From the NCBI GenBank assembly GCA_964603725.1, contig CAZRWW010000011.1:35833-99832 (forward strand): a stretch of 64,000 nucleotides of DNA. Direction: 5' to 3'. Source of the DNA: CAZDKK01 sp964603725 (GTDB lineage: Bacteria; Eisenbacteria; RBG-16-71-46; CAIMUX01; WJJG01). Below, one piece after another: positions 1 to 7,717 of this stretch. Each line of letters starts with the position of its first letter. Position 1 is the stretch's first letter. The translations under genes were made by a program, and so were the position numbers. Under the pieces are notes generated by a model, which saw only the letters and a list, made by a program, of their open reading frames with translations, was not told the DNA's origin and searched no databases.

Positions 1-827
1 TGCCCGAGGTCGAGACGATCGCCCGGGCCCTCATCCTTGGGGGCCGCGGCGGTCCGCCGCTCCTGGGCCGGCGCATCCGCGGCGCCCGCCTGTTCTGGTC
101 GCGCACGCTGGCCCTCCCCACGCCGCGGCGCTTCCGGGCCCGCATCCGAGGCCAGCGAGTCCGGGCGATCTCTCGGCGAGGCAAGTTCCTGCGGCTTCAC
201 CTGGACAGCGAGACTCTGATCTTCCACCTGCGGATGACGGGCGACGTGGCGGCGCTCGCGCCGGGCCAGCCGCTGCCGCCCTTCTGCCGGTTGCTCATCT
301 TTTGCGACGACGGCACGCGCCTCGCCTTCGACGACGCACGCAAGTTCGGGCGCGTCTGGTTGGTCGCCGATGACAGCGAGATCCTCGGCGGCCTCGGGCC
401 CGAGCCGCTCGATCCGGGCTTTCGCGCCGAGCACCTCTACCGGGGCTTGCGGGAACGCCGGCGGCAATTGAAGCCGCTGCTCCTGGACCAGTCCTTCGTC
501 GCGGGCCTGGGCAACATCTACACCGATGAGTCCCTGCACCGCGCGGGCCTGCACCCGCTCATGCGCTCCGATGCGGTCACGCGCGCGCAGGCCGATCGCC
601 TCTGGCGGAGCATCCGCCACACGCTGCGCAAGGGCATCCGGCGCAACGGCGCGAGCATCGACTGGGCCTACCGGGGCGGGGACTTCCAGACGCAGCTCCG
701 CGCCTATGGCCGCACCGGATCGCCCTGCCCGGCGTGCGGGGCGCCAATCGAGCGGCTGCTGGTGGGGCAGCGCGGCACGCACGTGTGCCCGGCCTGTCAA
801 CCGAGACCGCGTCACGCATGCATCTGA
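1..827 (+). CDS. mutM: Formamidopyrimidine-DNA glycosylase (5' edge lacks one base)
   Basis: Bifunctional base-excision repair glycosylase/AP lyase that removes oxidised purines such as 8-oxoguanine. The window opens at the second base of the ATG, so reading from base 3 gives Pro-Glu-Val-Glu-Thr, the invariant Fpg N-terminus with Pro2 as nucleophile and Glu3. Other family hallmarks follow in order: Lys62 in RRGKFL, HLRMTGD, DARKFGR, the GLGNIYTDE helix-two-turn-helix, and a C-terminal zinc finger with CPAC and CPAC pairs 16 residues apart. Inferred length is about 275 aa, normal for Fpg. The last codons and stop lie inside a 20-bp tandem repeat, giving a short extra tail (RPRHACI) after the zinc finger. 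Confidence 0.95.
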   Translation, partial: PEVETIARALILGGRGGPPLLGRRIRGARLFWSRTLALPTPRRFRARIRGQRVRAISRRGKFLRLHLDSETLIFHLRMTGDVAALAPGQPLPPFCRLLIFCDDGTRLAFDDARKFGRVWLVADDSEILGGLGPEPLDPGFRAEHLYRGLRERRRQLKPLLLDQSFVAGLGNIYTDESLHRAGLHPLMRSDAVTRAQADRLWRSIRHTLRKGIRRNGASIDWAYRGGDFQTQLRAYGRTGSPCPACGAPIERLLVGQRGTHVCPACQPRPRHACI

Positions 828-870
828 GCCGTCACGCATGCACCTGAGCAGTCACGCACGCATCTGAGCC
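811..870. repeat. Three tandem 20-bp repeats across the mutM stop codon
   Basis: Three consecutive 20-bp units (811-830, 831-850, 851-870), each beginning GTCACGCA and ending CTGAGC plus one base, differ at only a few positions. The mutM stop lies in unit 1. The array ends about 20 bp before the start of the di-heme protein gene. Confidence 0.85.
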
Positions 871-892
871 GCATGGAGGGAGGAAAGCAAGA

Positions 893-1693
893 ATGCCGAA
901 GCCCAGCGCCGCGCTGTGGGTGTTCACCCTGGTCCTCGCCGTTCTGCTCGTGACAGGCATGTTCGAGAGGCCGCAGGCCTATCAGTCGCTCTTCTTCAGC
1001 CGCTGCCAATCGTGTCACAACGACGACACGCCCACGTGCGCCGGATGCCACTATCATCGCGGCACGCTCCTGGCCACGTCCGACCAGGCGGTCTATCGGC
1101 CCGATCAGCCCGTCACAATCACCCTGGGGCACACGGGCAGCTACTCGGGGTGGATCCGGGGGATCCTCTACGATCACACGGGCGCCGTGGTCGATCTCGC
1201 CACCGGGCCGACGGGCACCGGCGATGACGGTCTGGGAAATCCGATCCAGTTCCCGGTCACGCTGCAGGCCGACGCGCCCGCCGTCCCCGGGCCCTACACG
1301 TGGGAGGCGGCGTGGTACGGCGGCAACAACACGGGCACGGGCCACCTGGAGGTCCGCCGGCCCGTCTCGTTCACGGTCGAGCCCGACCCGGCCGAGACGA
1401 GGTGGCCGGCGCCAGAGGACGAGACCATGCTGCGGCTCGACGTGCGTCCCAATCCCATCATCAGCCGCGGCCGAATCCGCTACAGCGCGCCGCCGGGAAC
1501 GCGGGCGGCGCTGGTCATCGTCGACGCCTCTGGCCGGCGCGTCCGCAGCCTGCCCGTGCCGGCTCCCGGTAGCGGCGAGATCTCGTGGGATGGGCGCGAC
1601 GACGCCGGGCGCGCGGTGGCCGCCGGGACCTACCTGGTGCGCCTGGGCGGACCGCGGGGCACGATCTCGCATCCCCTGCTCGTCTTGCGTTGA
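893..1693 (+). CDS. Exported di-heme c-type protein with FlgD-like C-terminal domain
   Basis: Predicted exported protein of 266 aa, function unknown. The N-terminus carries a hydrophobic segment (about residues 9-23), followed at once by two heme-c attachment motifs, CQSCH (38-42) and CAGCH (49-53). The middle looks like a beta-rich domain (about 60-165). The C-terminal 85 residues match the FlgD Ig-like/Por-sorting pattern: NP near the start, VDASGRRVRSL, WDGRDDAGR, GTYLVRL, and a final hydrophobic strand ending in Arg. RBS GGAGGGAGGA lies just upstream. Two hemes fused to a surface-sorting type module suggest an extracellular electron-transfer or redox-sensing role, which is inference. It could also be a fragment-like relative of larger multiheme proteins. 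Confidence 0.8.
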   Translation: MPKPSAALWVFTLVLAVLLVTGMFERPQAYQSLFFSRCQSCHNDDTPTCAGCHYHRGTLLATSDQAVYRPDQPVTITLGHTGSYSGWIRGILYDHTGAVVDLATGPTGTGDDGLGNPIQFPVTLQADAPAVPGPYTWEAAWYGGNNTGTGHLEVRRPVSFTVEPDPAETRWPAPEDETMLRLDVRPNPIISRGRIRYSAPPGTRAALVIVDASGRRVRSLPVPAPGSGEISWDGRDDAGRAVAAGTYLVRLGGPRGTISHPLLVLR

Positions 1694-1948
1694 CGCCGCC
1701 CTGCGCGCCCCGAGCGGCCGGGGTTGGCGAGGCGCCGGTAGCTCGGAACCAGGCCGCGCCGAGGCGGTTCTGCAACTCGGCTCGGTGCAGGTTTGTCACA
1801 ACCCGAAATGGCCAGAGATGTGATAGGCTCGTTAACTTGGCTGTGGCGCGGGGGCCCGGCAGCCGGGTGAGGGGGCCGCTGGATGCGCCGCCCGGTGGTC
1901 GCCGGGGTGAACACCGCGGGAACGGAATCGGCCGGAGGGAGAACGGCA

Positions 1949-2173
1949 ATGCCCTTCTACGAGTATCGCTGCACGAAGTGCGACGCTGTGTTCGACGCGC
2001 TGCTGTCGATGAGCCGGCGGGACGAGGAGGAGCGCGAGCTCACCTGCCCGCAGTGCGGCGCAGGCAATCCGAAGAGGCTGATTTCCACCTTCGCCACTTC
2101 GTCGTCGTCGGCCTCGCCGCGCCCCCCGGGGTGTCCAGTGCCGTCGGGTCAGGGCTGCTCGGCGGGGGGGTGA
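1949..2173 (+). CDS. FmdB-family zinc ribbon protein
   Basis: Small 74-aa protein starting MPFYEYRCTKC, the signature of the FmdB putative regulatory zinc-ribbon family. The metal site is two CxxC pairs, CTKC and CPQC, about 29 residues apart. The tail is low-complexity Ser/Pro/Gly and ends with further Cys residues, as is common in the family. The start is fixed by GGAGGGA at 1934-1940, 8 bp before the ATG; an upstream in-frame Met at 1883 lacks such a site. Family members are often proposed to be regulatory, but their molecular role is not established. Confidence 0.85.
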   Translation: MPFYEYRCTKCDAVFDALLSMSRRDEEERELTCPQCGAGNPKRLISTFATSSSSASPRPPGCPVPSGQGCSAGG

Positions 2174-2352
2174 CAGATCTAGGCGCGGGGGCCGTGTGCC
2201 TCCAGGGTGCCGCGGGCTCGCCGGCGGTCGCGTGAGACCATCGGCGGGCCTTCGAGTTTCCGATTGAATTCGAACGTCAGCCGGGCGAGCGTGAGTGCCG
2301 GCTGGTGCACGAGCAGGCGGGCGGTCCGCCATGCGGCTCGGGCACGGCAGAG

Positions 2353-3603
2353 ATGGCGGAGATGACCGTCGTGTCCACTGAACGGCTTGGTTCGGGGCAG
2401 CGACCGCGCGCTCGCGACTGCGGCATCACCATCGGCACGTTCCCCCCGGGCGAGCATAACGCGATCACCGATGTCCCGGGCGTGGCCGTGGGGCACAGCA
2501 CGATCATCCGGGGCGAAGGGGTCCTGGTGCCCGGGCGCGGGCCGGTCCGCACCGGCGTGACGGCGATCCTGCCGCACCCGAGGGATCTGTTCGACGAGAA
2601 GGTCGCCGGGGTGGTGCACTCGATCAACGGCTTCGGCGAGGTGACGAACGCCGACCAGGTGCGCGAGATGGGCGTCATCGAGGGCCCGATCATCCTCACC
2701 AACACGCTCAACGTGCCGCGCGTGGCCGATTACGTCATCGACTGGGCGCTGGCACGCCACTTTGAGATGGGCGTGAGCGATTGGAACCTGAGCCCCATCG
2801 TCGCCGAAACGAACGATCAGTACTTGAACGACATCCGCGGCCGGCACGTCGGGCGCGAGCACGTGCTGGCGGCGATCGCGGGGGCGCGCTCCGGTCCGGT
2901 GGCCGAAGGCTCGGTCGGCGGGGGCACGGGCATGTCCTGCCTGGGATTCAAGGGCGGCATCGGCACGGCATCGCGGACCGTGGCTGCCGGCAGCGAGCGC
3001 TGGACGCTCGGCGTGCTCCTGCAGGCCAACTTCGGCCGGCGCGGCGAGCTGAGGGTGGACGGCGTGCCCGTCGGGCGTGACCTGATCGGCTGGCTGGATG
3101 AGGCCGACCGCCGGCACCGCGCGACCCATGCTTTCCCTCCCGGTGAGCGGATCCCGCGGGCGCGCGCGACGAAGGACGCGCCGGATCCGCCGGCCTCGTC
3201 CAAGTCGATCATCATCGTGATCGCGACGGACGCGCCGCTCACCCCGCGCCAGCTCCGGCGTCTGGCGGTGCGATCTTCGTTCGGGCTGGCGCGCACGGGT
3301 TCGACGGGCAGCTCGACCAGCGGCGATTTCGTCATCGCTTTCAGCACGGCCAATCGCGTGGCGCACCGGCCAGCGGCCCCCGTTCAGGCGCTGTCGGCTG
3401 TGGCGGAAACCTCGCCGCGGGGCGACACCGCGCCGCCGCCGATCAACGACCTCTTCGCGGCGGCGATCGAGGCGACCGAGGAGGCGGTGCTCAATGCCGT
3501 CTTCAAGGCGGACACCATGATCGGCCGCGATGGCCACGTGCGCCACGGCCTGCCGATCGAGGAGACGCTGGCGATCCTGCGCCGCCATGGGGCTCGAGCC
3601 TGA
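2353..3603 (+). CDS. DmpA-type aminopeptidase/D-esterase (peptidase family S58)
   Basis: Self-processing N-terminal-nucleophile hydrolase of the DmpA/BapA family, which cleaves N-terminal residues from peptides, including D- or beta-amino acids in characterised members. Visible hallmarks are RARDCGITIG, NAITDVPGVAVGH, the VGGGTGMSC glycine-rich motif, and KGGIGTASR around the region where family members autocleave into alpha and beta chains. Length is about 416 aa, slightly longer than DmpA. The start is uncertain: ATGs at 2305, 2353 and 2362 all lack a good ribosome site, and 2353 gives the most typical N-terminus. The next gene, arsC, begins within 30 bp. No signal peptide is evident, so the protein is probably cytoplasmic and may finish degrading peptides imported by transporters such as the OPT protein nearby. 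Confidence 0.88.
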   Translation: MAEMTVVSTERLGSGQRPRARDCGITIGTFPPGEHNAITDVPGVAVGHSTIIRGEGVLVPGRGPVRTGVTAILPHPRDLFDEKVAGVVHSINGFGEVTNADQVREMGVIEGPIILTNTLNVPRVADYVIDWALARHFEMGVSDWNLSPIVAETNDQYLNDIRGRHVGREHVLAAIAGARSGPVAEGSVGGGTGMSCLGFKGGIGTASRTVAAGSERWTLGVLLQANFGRRGELRVDGVPVGRDLIGWLDEADRRHRATHAFPPGERIPRARATKDAPDPPASSKSIIIVIATDAPLTPRQLRRLAVRSSFGLARTGSTGSSTSGDFVIAFSTANRVAHRPAAPVQALSAVAETSPRGDTAPPPINDLFAAAIEATEEAVLNAVFKADTMIGRDGHVRHGLPIEETLAILRRHGARA

Positions 3604-3615
3604 TATGAACGATGT

Positions 3616-3624
3616 GAGGGAGGT
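3616..3624 (+). promoter_or_regulatory. Strong RBS setting a TTG start for arsC
   Basis: GAGGGAGGT ends 7 bp before an in-frame TTG at 3632. This fits better than the ATG at 3605, which lies next to the previous stop codon and has no Shine-Dalgarno at a proper distance. Confidence 0.7.
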
Positions 3625-3631
3625 CGCCAGC

Positions 3632-4087
3632 TTGAACAAGAGTGAACGCCTGCGCGTGCTCTTCCTGTGCACCGGCAACTCGTGCCGCAGCCAGATGGCC
3701 GAGGGGCTGGGCCGTCATCTCAAGGGCGATGTGATCGCGGTGTCGTCAGCGGGCATCGAGAAGCGCGGGCTCGATCCGCGCGCGGTGGCCGTCATGCGCG
3801 AGATCGGCATCGACATCGCGTCCCAGCGCAGCAAGACCGTGGCGGAGCTGGGCGCCGGCGAGTTCGACTACGTCGTCACGGTCTGCAGCCATGCGCACGA
3901 GACCTGTCCGTACTTCCCCGCCAGGACCGCGATCATCCACCGCGGTTTCGACGACCCGCCGCACCTGGCCGAGGGCGCCCGGAGCGAGGAGGAGGCCCTG
4001 GCCCATTACCGGCGGGTGCGCGACGAGATCCGCGCCTTCATCCTGACGTTGCCCGCGGCGCTGACCGACTCCGGCGCCCCGGCCTGA
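3632..4087 (+). CDS. arsC: Arsenate reductase, thioredoxin-coupled (LMW phosphatase fold)
   Basis: Reduces arsenate to arsenite using a low-molecular-weight phosphatase fold and a thiol relay to thioredoxin. The P-loop CTGNSCRS gives Cys13 and Arg19 (numbering from the TTG start). The relay cysteines are Cys85 and Cys92 in CSHAHETC, and GFDDPP supplies the conserved aspartates near residue 115. Length is 151 aa, a little longer than S. aureus ArsC (about 131 aa). No arsB/acr3 or arsR is visible next to it, so it stands apart from a complete ars operon. It lies 28 bp after the DmpA-type gene and is probably co-transcribed with it. A protein tyrosine phosphatase role is possible but less likely because all three redox cysteines are present. 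Confidence 0.9.
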   Translation: MNKSERLRVLFLCTGNSCRSQMAEGLGRHLKGDVIAVSSAGIEKRGLDPRAVAVMREIGIDIASQRSKTVAELGAGEFDYVVTVCSHAHETCPYFPARTAIIHRGFDDPPHLAEGARSEEEALAHYRRVRDEIRAFILTLPAALTDSGAPA

Positions 4088-4227
4088 TGGGACCAGGGTC
4101 TTGCCCGCAGCGGCGGTGCGCAAGACGGCGAGGTTGTCGGCCGGACCGCAGCCCGGGGAGCGCGGGTCGAACTGGTCGTGAACCCGGGGCGGTGCCGGAG
4201 GGTGGAGCCGAACGGGGAGGATGGGTG

Positions 4228-5490
4228 ATGACGCCCAAACGCATTCTCTTCATCAGCGGATCTGTCGGCCTGGGACACATCACCCGCGACCTGCCGATGG
4301 CCGCTGCCCTGCGGCGCTCCTGGCCGACTGTGGAGATCCACTGGCTGGCCGGGCCACCGGCCAGCCGATTGCTTCAGGAAAACGGCGAGACCCTGCTGCC
4401 CGAGGCGACCGGGTGGATCGACGAAACCGCCGCGATGACGCGGATCGCCGGCCGGGAGGCGGACCGCGGCCGCGGACTCCAAGTGAACGTCGTGCGTTGG
4501 TTCATGTCGATTCGGCCTCAGCACCGGACCAATGTGGAGATCTTCCGTCGCGTGACGGAAACCTATCCGTACGACCTGATCATCGGCGATGAGACCTATG
4601 AGATCGTGCTGGCCCTGCGCGCGCGGGCGGTGAAGACGCCGGCGCCGTTCGTGATGATCTACGACTTCATCGGCGTCGACGCCATGACGCGCAGTCCCCT
4701 TGAGCGCCTGGCCGTCTATGCGATCAACAGGCGCTGGGCACACGGGTACCGGCGCGCCCCGCATGTCCCGGTCACCGTGTGCTTCGTGGGCGAGCCGGAC
4801 GACGTGCCCGATCGGCCGTTCGGACCCGGGCTCCCCAGCCGGCGCCGATGGGCCGAGGAGCGGTGCCGTTTCCTGGGCTACGTGCTGCGCTTCGACCCCG
4901 CGGTATACGCCGACCGCCGGAGCGTGCGCGCCAGGCTGGGATACGGGGATGAGCCCCTCATCGTCTGCTCCGTCGGCGGAACGGGACTGGGCGCGGAGCT
5001 GCTCGACCTGTGCCTCCAGGCCTATCCGCTCGCCAGAAACCGCGTGACCAATCTACGGATGGTCCTCGTGGGCGGACCGCGTCTGGAGCGAGGCGCATTG
5101 GCCCCCGCCAAGGGCGTCGAGTTACACAGCTATGTGCCCGACCTGCACGAGCACTTCGCCGCCAGCGATCTCGTCGTCACGCAGGGCGGCGGTACTTCGA
5201 CGCTGGAGTTGACAGCGCTGCGACGGCCTTTCTTGTACTTTCCGATCGAGGGGCACTTCGAACAGCAGCTGCACGTGGCGCGACGGCTCGAACGCCATGG
5301 GGCCGGAGTGCGGATGCGCATGGCGGGCACCTCGCCGCAGCAGATGGCCGATGCGATGGTGGCTCATCTGGGCGAAGAGGTGACCTGGGCGCAGATACCC
5401 GCCCAGGGGGCGCAGAGGCTGACGGAGGTGGCGGCAGAGCTGCTGGGCCTGCCAACACCCGGGTCCTGCGACCGTGGCGATGGCGGTTGA
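4228..5490 (+). CDS. MurG/UGT-like glycosyltransferase
   Basis: A 420-aa GT-B fold protein. The N-terminal Rossmann half begins KRILFISGSVGLGHITRDL, as in MurG and UDP-sugar transferases acting on lipid or small-molecule acceptors. The C-terminal half has CSVGGTGLGAELL and the donor-binding stretch SDLVVTQGGGTSTLEL followed by P-IEGHFEQQLHVA, matching the E-Q pattern of GT1/GT28 enzymes. Start ATG at 4228 has GGGGAGG at 4214-4220; an overlapping ATG at 4221 is out of frame. Acceptor and donor cannot be read from the sequence. It is too diverged and out of context to be the cell-wall MurG, since no mur genes adjoin it. An undecorated spacer of 140 bp separates it from arsC. Confidence 0.8.
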   Translation: MTPKRILFISGSVGLGHITRDLPMAAALRRSWPTVEIHWLAGPPASRLLQENGETLLPEATGWIDETAAMTRIAGREADRGRGLQVNVVRWFMSIRPQHRTNVEIFRRVTETYPYDLIIGDETYEIVLALRARAVKTPAPFVMIYDFIGVDAMTRSPLERLAVYAINRRWAHGYRRAPHVPVTVCFVGEPDDVPDRPFGPGLPSRRRWAEERCRFLGYVLRFDPAVYADRRSVRARLGYGDEPLIVCSVGGTGLGAELLDLCLQAYPLARNRVTNLRMVLVGGPRLERGALAPAKGVELHSYVPDLHEHFAASDLVVTQGGGTSTLELTALRRPFLYFPIEGHFEQQLHVARRLERHGAGVRMRMAGTSPQQMADAMVAHLGEEVTWAQIPAQGAQRLTEVAAELLGLPTPGSCDRGDGG

Positions 5491-5619
5491 GGGCCGCCCC
5501 ATCACCCCGTCTCGGCAGCACCGATTCCCCGCTGGCCTGCGGCCCGGCGCCGGGCTACCCTGGTCGCCATTGATCCGTGTGCGACGATCCACCCGGAGAC
5601 AGGCCAGGAGACCACGCGT

Positions 5620-7575
5620 ATGTCCATCGAACAGCAGGCCCAGCGCGCCGCCGGGCGCGGCGAGGCAGCCGTTCCGCACGATCCCTACGAGGATTATGAG
5701 CTCCCCGTCGAGGGCTTCCAGGGCACGGCGGAGGAGATCGAGCGCCAGTGGCACGAGCGCTGCTACGTCGGTCGCGGCGACACGATCAAGCAGCTCACCT
5801 GGCGGGCGGTCATCATGGGGTGGGCGCTGGGCGGGATCCTCTCGCTGACCAACATCTACATCGGCCTGAAGGCCGGCTGGGCCTTCGGGGTGGCGATCAC
5901 AGCCTGCATCCTCTCCTACGCCATCTGGACCGGGCTCCACAAGGTGCGGCTCGCGCGGACGCGGATGACGATTCTCGAGAACAACTGCATGCAATCGACG
6001 GCCAGCGCCGCGGGCTACTCGACCGGCGGCACGTTGATCTCGGCCTTCGCCGCCTACATCTTGCTGCACAACCAGACGCTGTCGCTGCCACTCATGCTGG
6101 GCTGGGTCTTCTTCGTCGCCGTGCTCGGCGTGACGATGGCGGTGCCGATGAAGCGGCAGATGATCAACACCGAGCAGCTCCGCTTCCCGAGCGGCATCGC
6201 CGCCGCCGAGACGCTGCGGGCGCTGCACGCCAAGGGCGAGAAGGGCGTGCGCGCCGCGCGCGCCCTGGGCGTCGGCGGGCTCGCGGCGATGGCGAGCGCC
6301 TTCCTCACCGACGGCCTGCGGCTCATCAGCACGCGCCTGGAATCGCTCCAGATCTCCAGCCTGGTGGCCAGCTTCAGCACGGCGACGCTGGGGCCGACCT
6401 GGATCGGACGGACGGTCACCTTCGCCTGGGACCCGATCTTCATCGCGGCGGGGATGTTTGTGGGCATGCGAGTGGCGGCCAGCATGATCGTCGGGTCGGT
6501 GACCTGCTGGATGATCTTCGTCCCCTGGCTGCAGGCGCACGTCTCCGAGGCCAGCGGGCTGACGGGCTTCAGAAACCTGGTGCAGTGGACGCTGTGGGCC
6601 GGCACGGCCTGCATGGTCACTTCGGGGATTCTGGCCGTGGCCTTTCAGTGGCGAAGCGCCCTGCGCGCGTTCCAGGGATTGGGGGACATGCTCACGCAGC
6701 GCGGCGGCCGGAAGCGCGACGTGCTGGCAACCGTCGAGACGCCCGGCTCCTGGTTCATCCTGGGGCAGCTCGTCTCGTTGGTCGCCCTGGCGCTCCTCGC
6801 CCACGGGACGTTCGGCATGCCTTACTGGCAGAGCGTCGTGGCGGTCGCGCTGAGCTTCGCCCTGGCGCTGGTCGCGTGCCGGGTGACCGGCGAGACGGAC
6901 ACGACGCCCATCGGCGCGATGGGCAAGATCACCCAACTCACCTTTGGCGCCCTCTCGCCCGGGAACGTCAACGTCAACCTGATGGCCGCCAACATCACGG
7001 CCGGCTCCGCGACGTCCTCGGCCGATCTGCTCACCGACCTGAAGAGCGGGTATCTCCTGGGCGCCAACCCGCGCCAGCAGTTCCTGGCCCAGTTCGCCGG
7101 GATCTTCGTGGGAACGGTCGTCACCGTGTTCGCGTTCCGCATGCTCGTTCCCGACGCTTCGGTCCTGGGCACGGACCAGTTCCCCGCCCCCGCCGCGCAG
7201 ACGTGGAAGGGCGTCGCCGAGGCCATGGCGCAGGGCCTGAGCACCATGCACCCGGTCAAGGTCTGGTGCATCGTCATCGGCGGCCTGGTCGGCATCCTCC
7301 TGCCGGTCCTTTCCCGGCTGTTCCCCAAGCAGCAGAAGTGGATCCCCTCGGCGGCGGGCATCGGCCTCGCCTGGGTGTTTCAGTGGTTCTACGGCCTGCT
7401 CTTCTTCGTCGGCGCCCTGATCGGACAGGGCTGGAAGAAGCGCAATCCCGAGCAGTGCGACGAGTACCTCTTCCCGGTCGCGTCCGGCATCGTCGCGGGC
7501 GGCGCCCTCATGGGGGTCGTCCTCGTGTTCTGGGAGAACGGCCGGGAGATCCTGCGGCAGCTCCTGGGGGGGTAG
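5620..7575 (+). CDS. OPT-family oligopeptide transporter
   Basis: Polytopic inner-membrane protein of 651 aa of the OPT superfamily, expected to be proton-coupled and to import oligopeptides or metal-peptide complexes. The N-terminal 55 residues are hydrophilic. After that come many hydrophobic segments, starting with the first pair around SLTNIYIGLKAGWAFG, the family's N-terminal signature. Others include TILENNCMQSTASAAGYSTGG and EQLRFPSGIAAAETLRALH, both strongly conserved in bacterial OPT proteins, and the NITAGSATSSADLLTDLKSGYLLG region near residue 465. Its neighbours do not define the substrate. Peptidases in the window (DmpA-type, TldDE, C25) fit a peptide-using lifestyle. Confidence 0.92.
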   Translation: MSIEQQAQRAAGRGEAAVPHDPYEDYELPVEGFQGTAEEIERQWHERCYVGRGDTIKQLTWRAVIMGWALGGILSLTNIYIGLKAGWAFGVAITACILSYAIWTGLHKVRLARTRMTILENNCMQSTASAAGYSTGGTLISAFAAYILLHNQTLSLPLMLGWVFFVAVLGVTMAVPMKRQMINTEQLRFPSGIAAAETLRALHAKGEKGVRAARALGVGGLAAMASAFLTDGLRLISTRLESLQISSLVASFSTATLGPTWIGRTVTFAWDPIFIAAGMFVGMRVAASMIVGSVTCWMIFVPWLQAHVSEASGLTGFRNLVQWTLWAGTACMVTSGILAVAFQWRSALRAFQGLGDMLTQRGGRKRDVLATVETPGSWFILGQLVSLVALALLAHGTFGMPYWQSVVAVALSFALALVACRVTGETDTTPIGAMGKITQLTFGALSPGNVNVNLMAANITAGSATSSADLLTDLKSGYLLGANPRQQFLAQFAGIFVGTVVTVFAFRMLVPDASVLGTDQFPAPAAQTWKGVAEAMAQGLSTMHPVKVWCIVIGGLVGILLPVLSRLFPKQQKWIPSAAGIGLAWVFQWFYGLLFFVGALIGQGWKKRNPEQCDEYLFPVASGIVAGGALMGVVLVFWENGREILRQLLGG

Positions 7576-7717
7576 CGGCCGGGAGATGCGGCGGCACCTT
7601 CCAGGGGGGTGGCGGCCGCGCCCGATCGGGCGTATCATCCCCGCTCTGGTTTCTCGAGCAGTGGTCCGGCTCCGGGCAGCTCCGAGGTCGTCCGGGATTC
7701 GATGGGAGGGCAGCATC

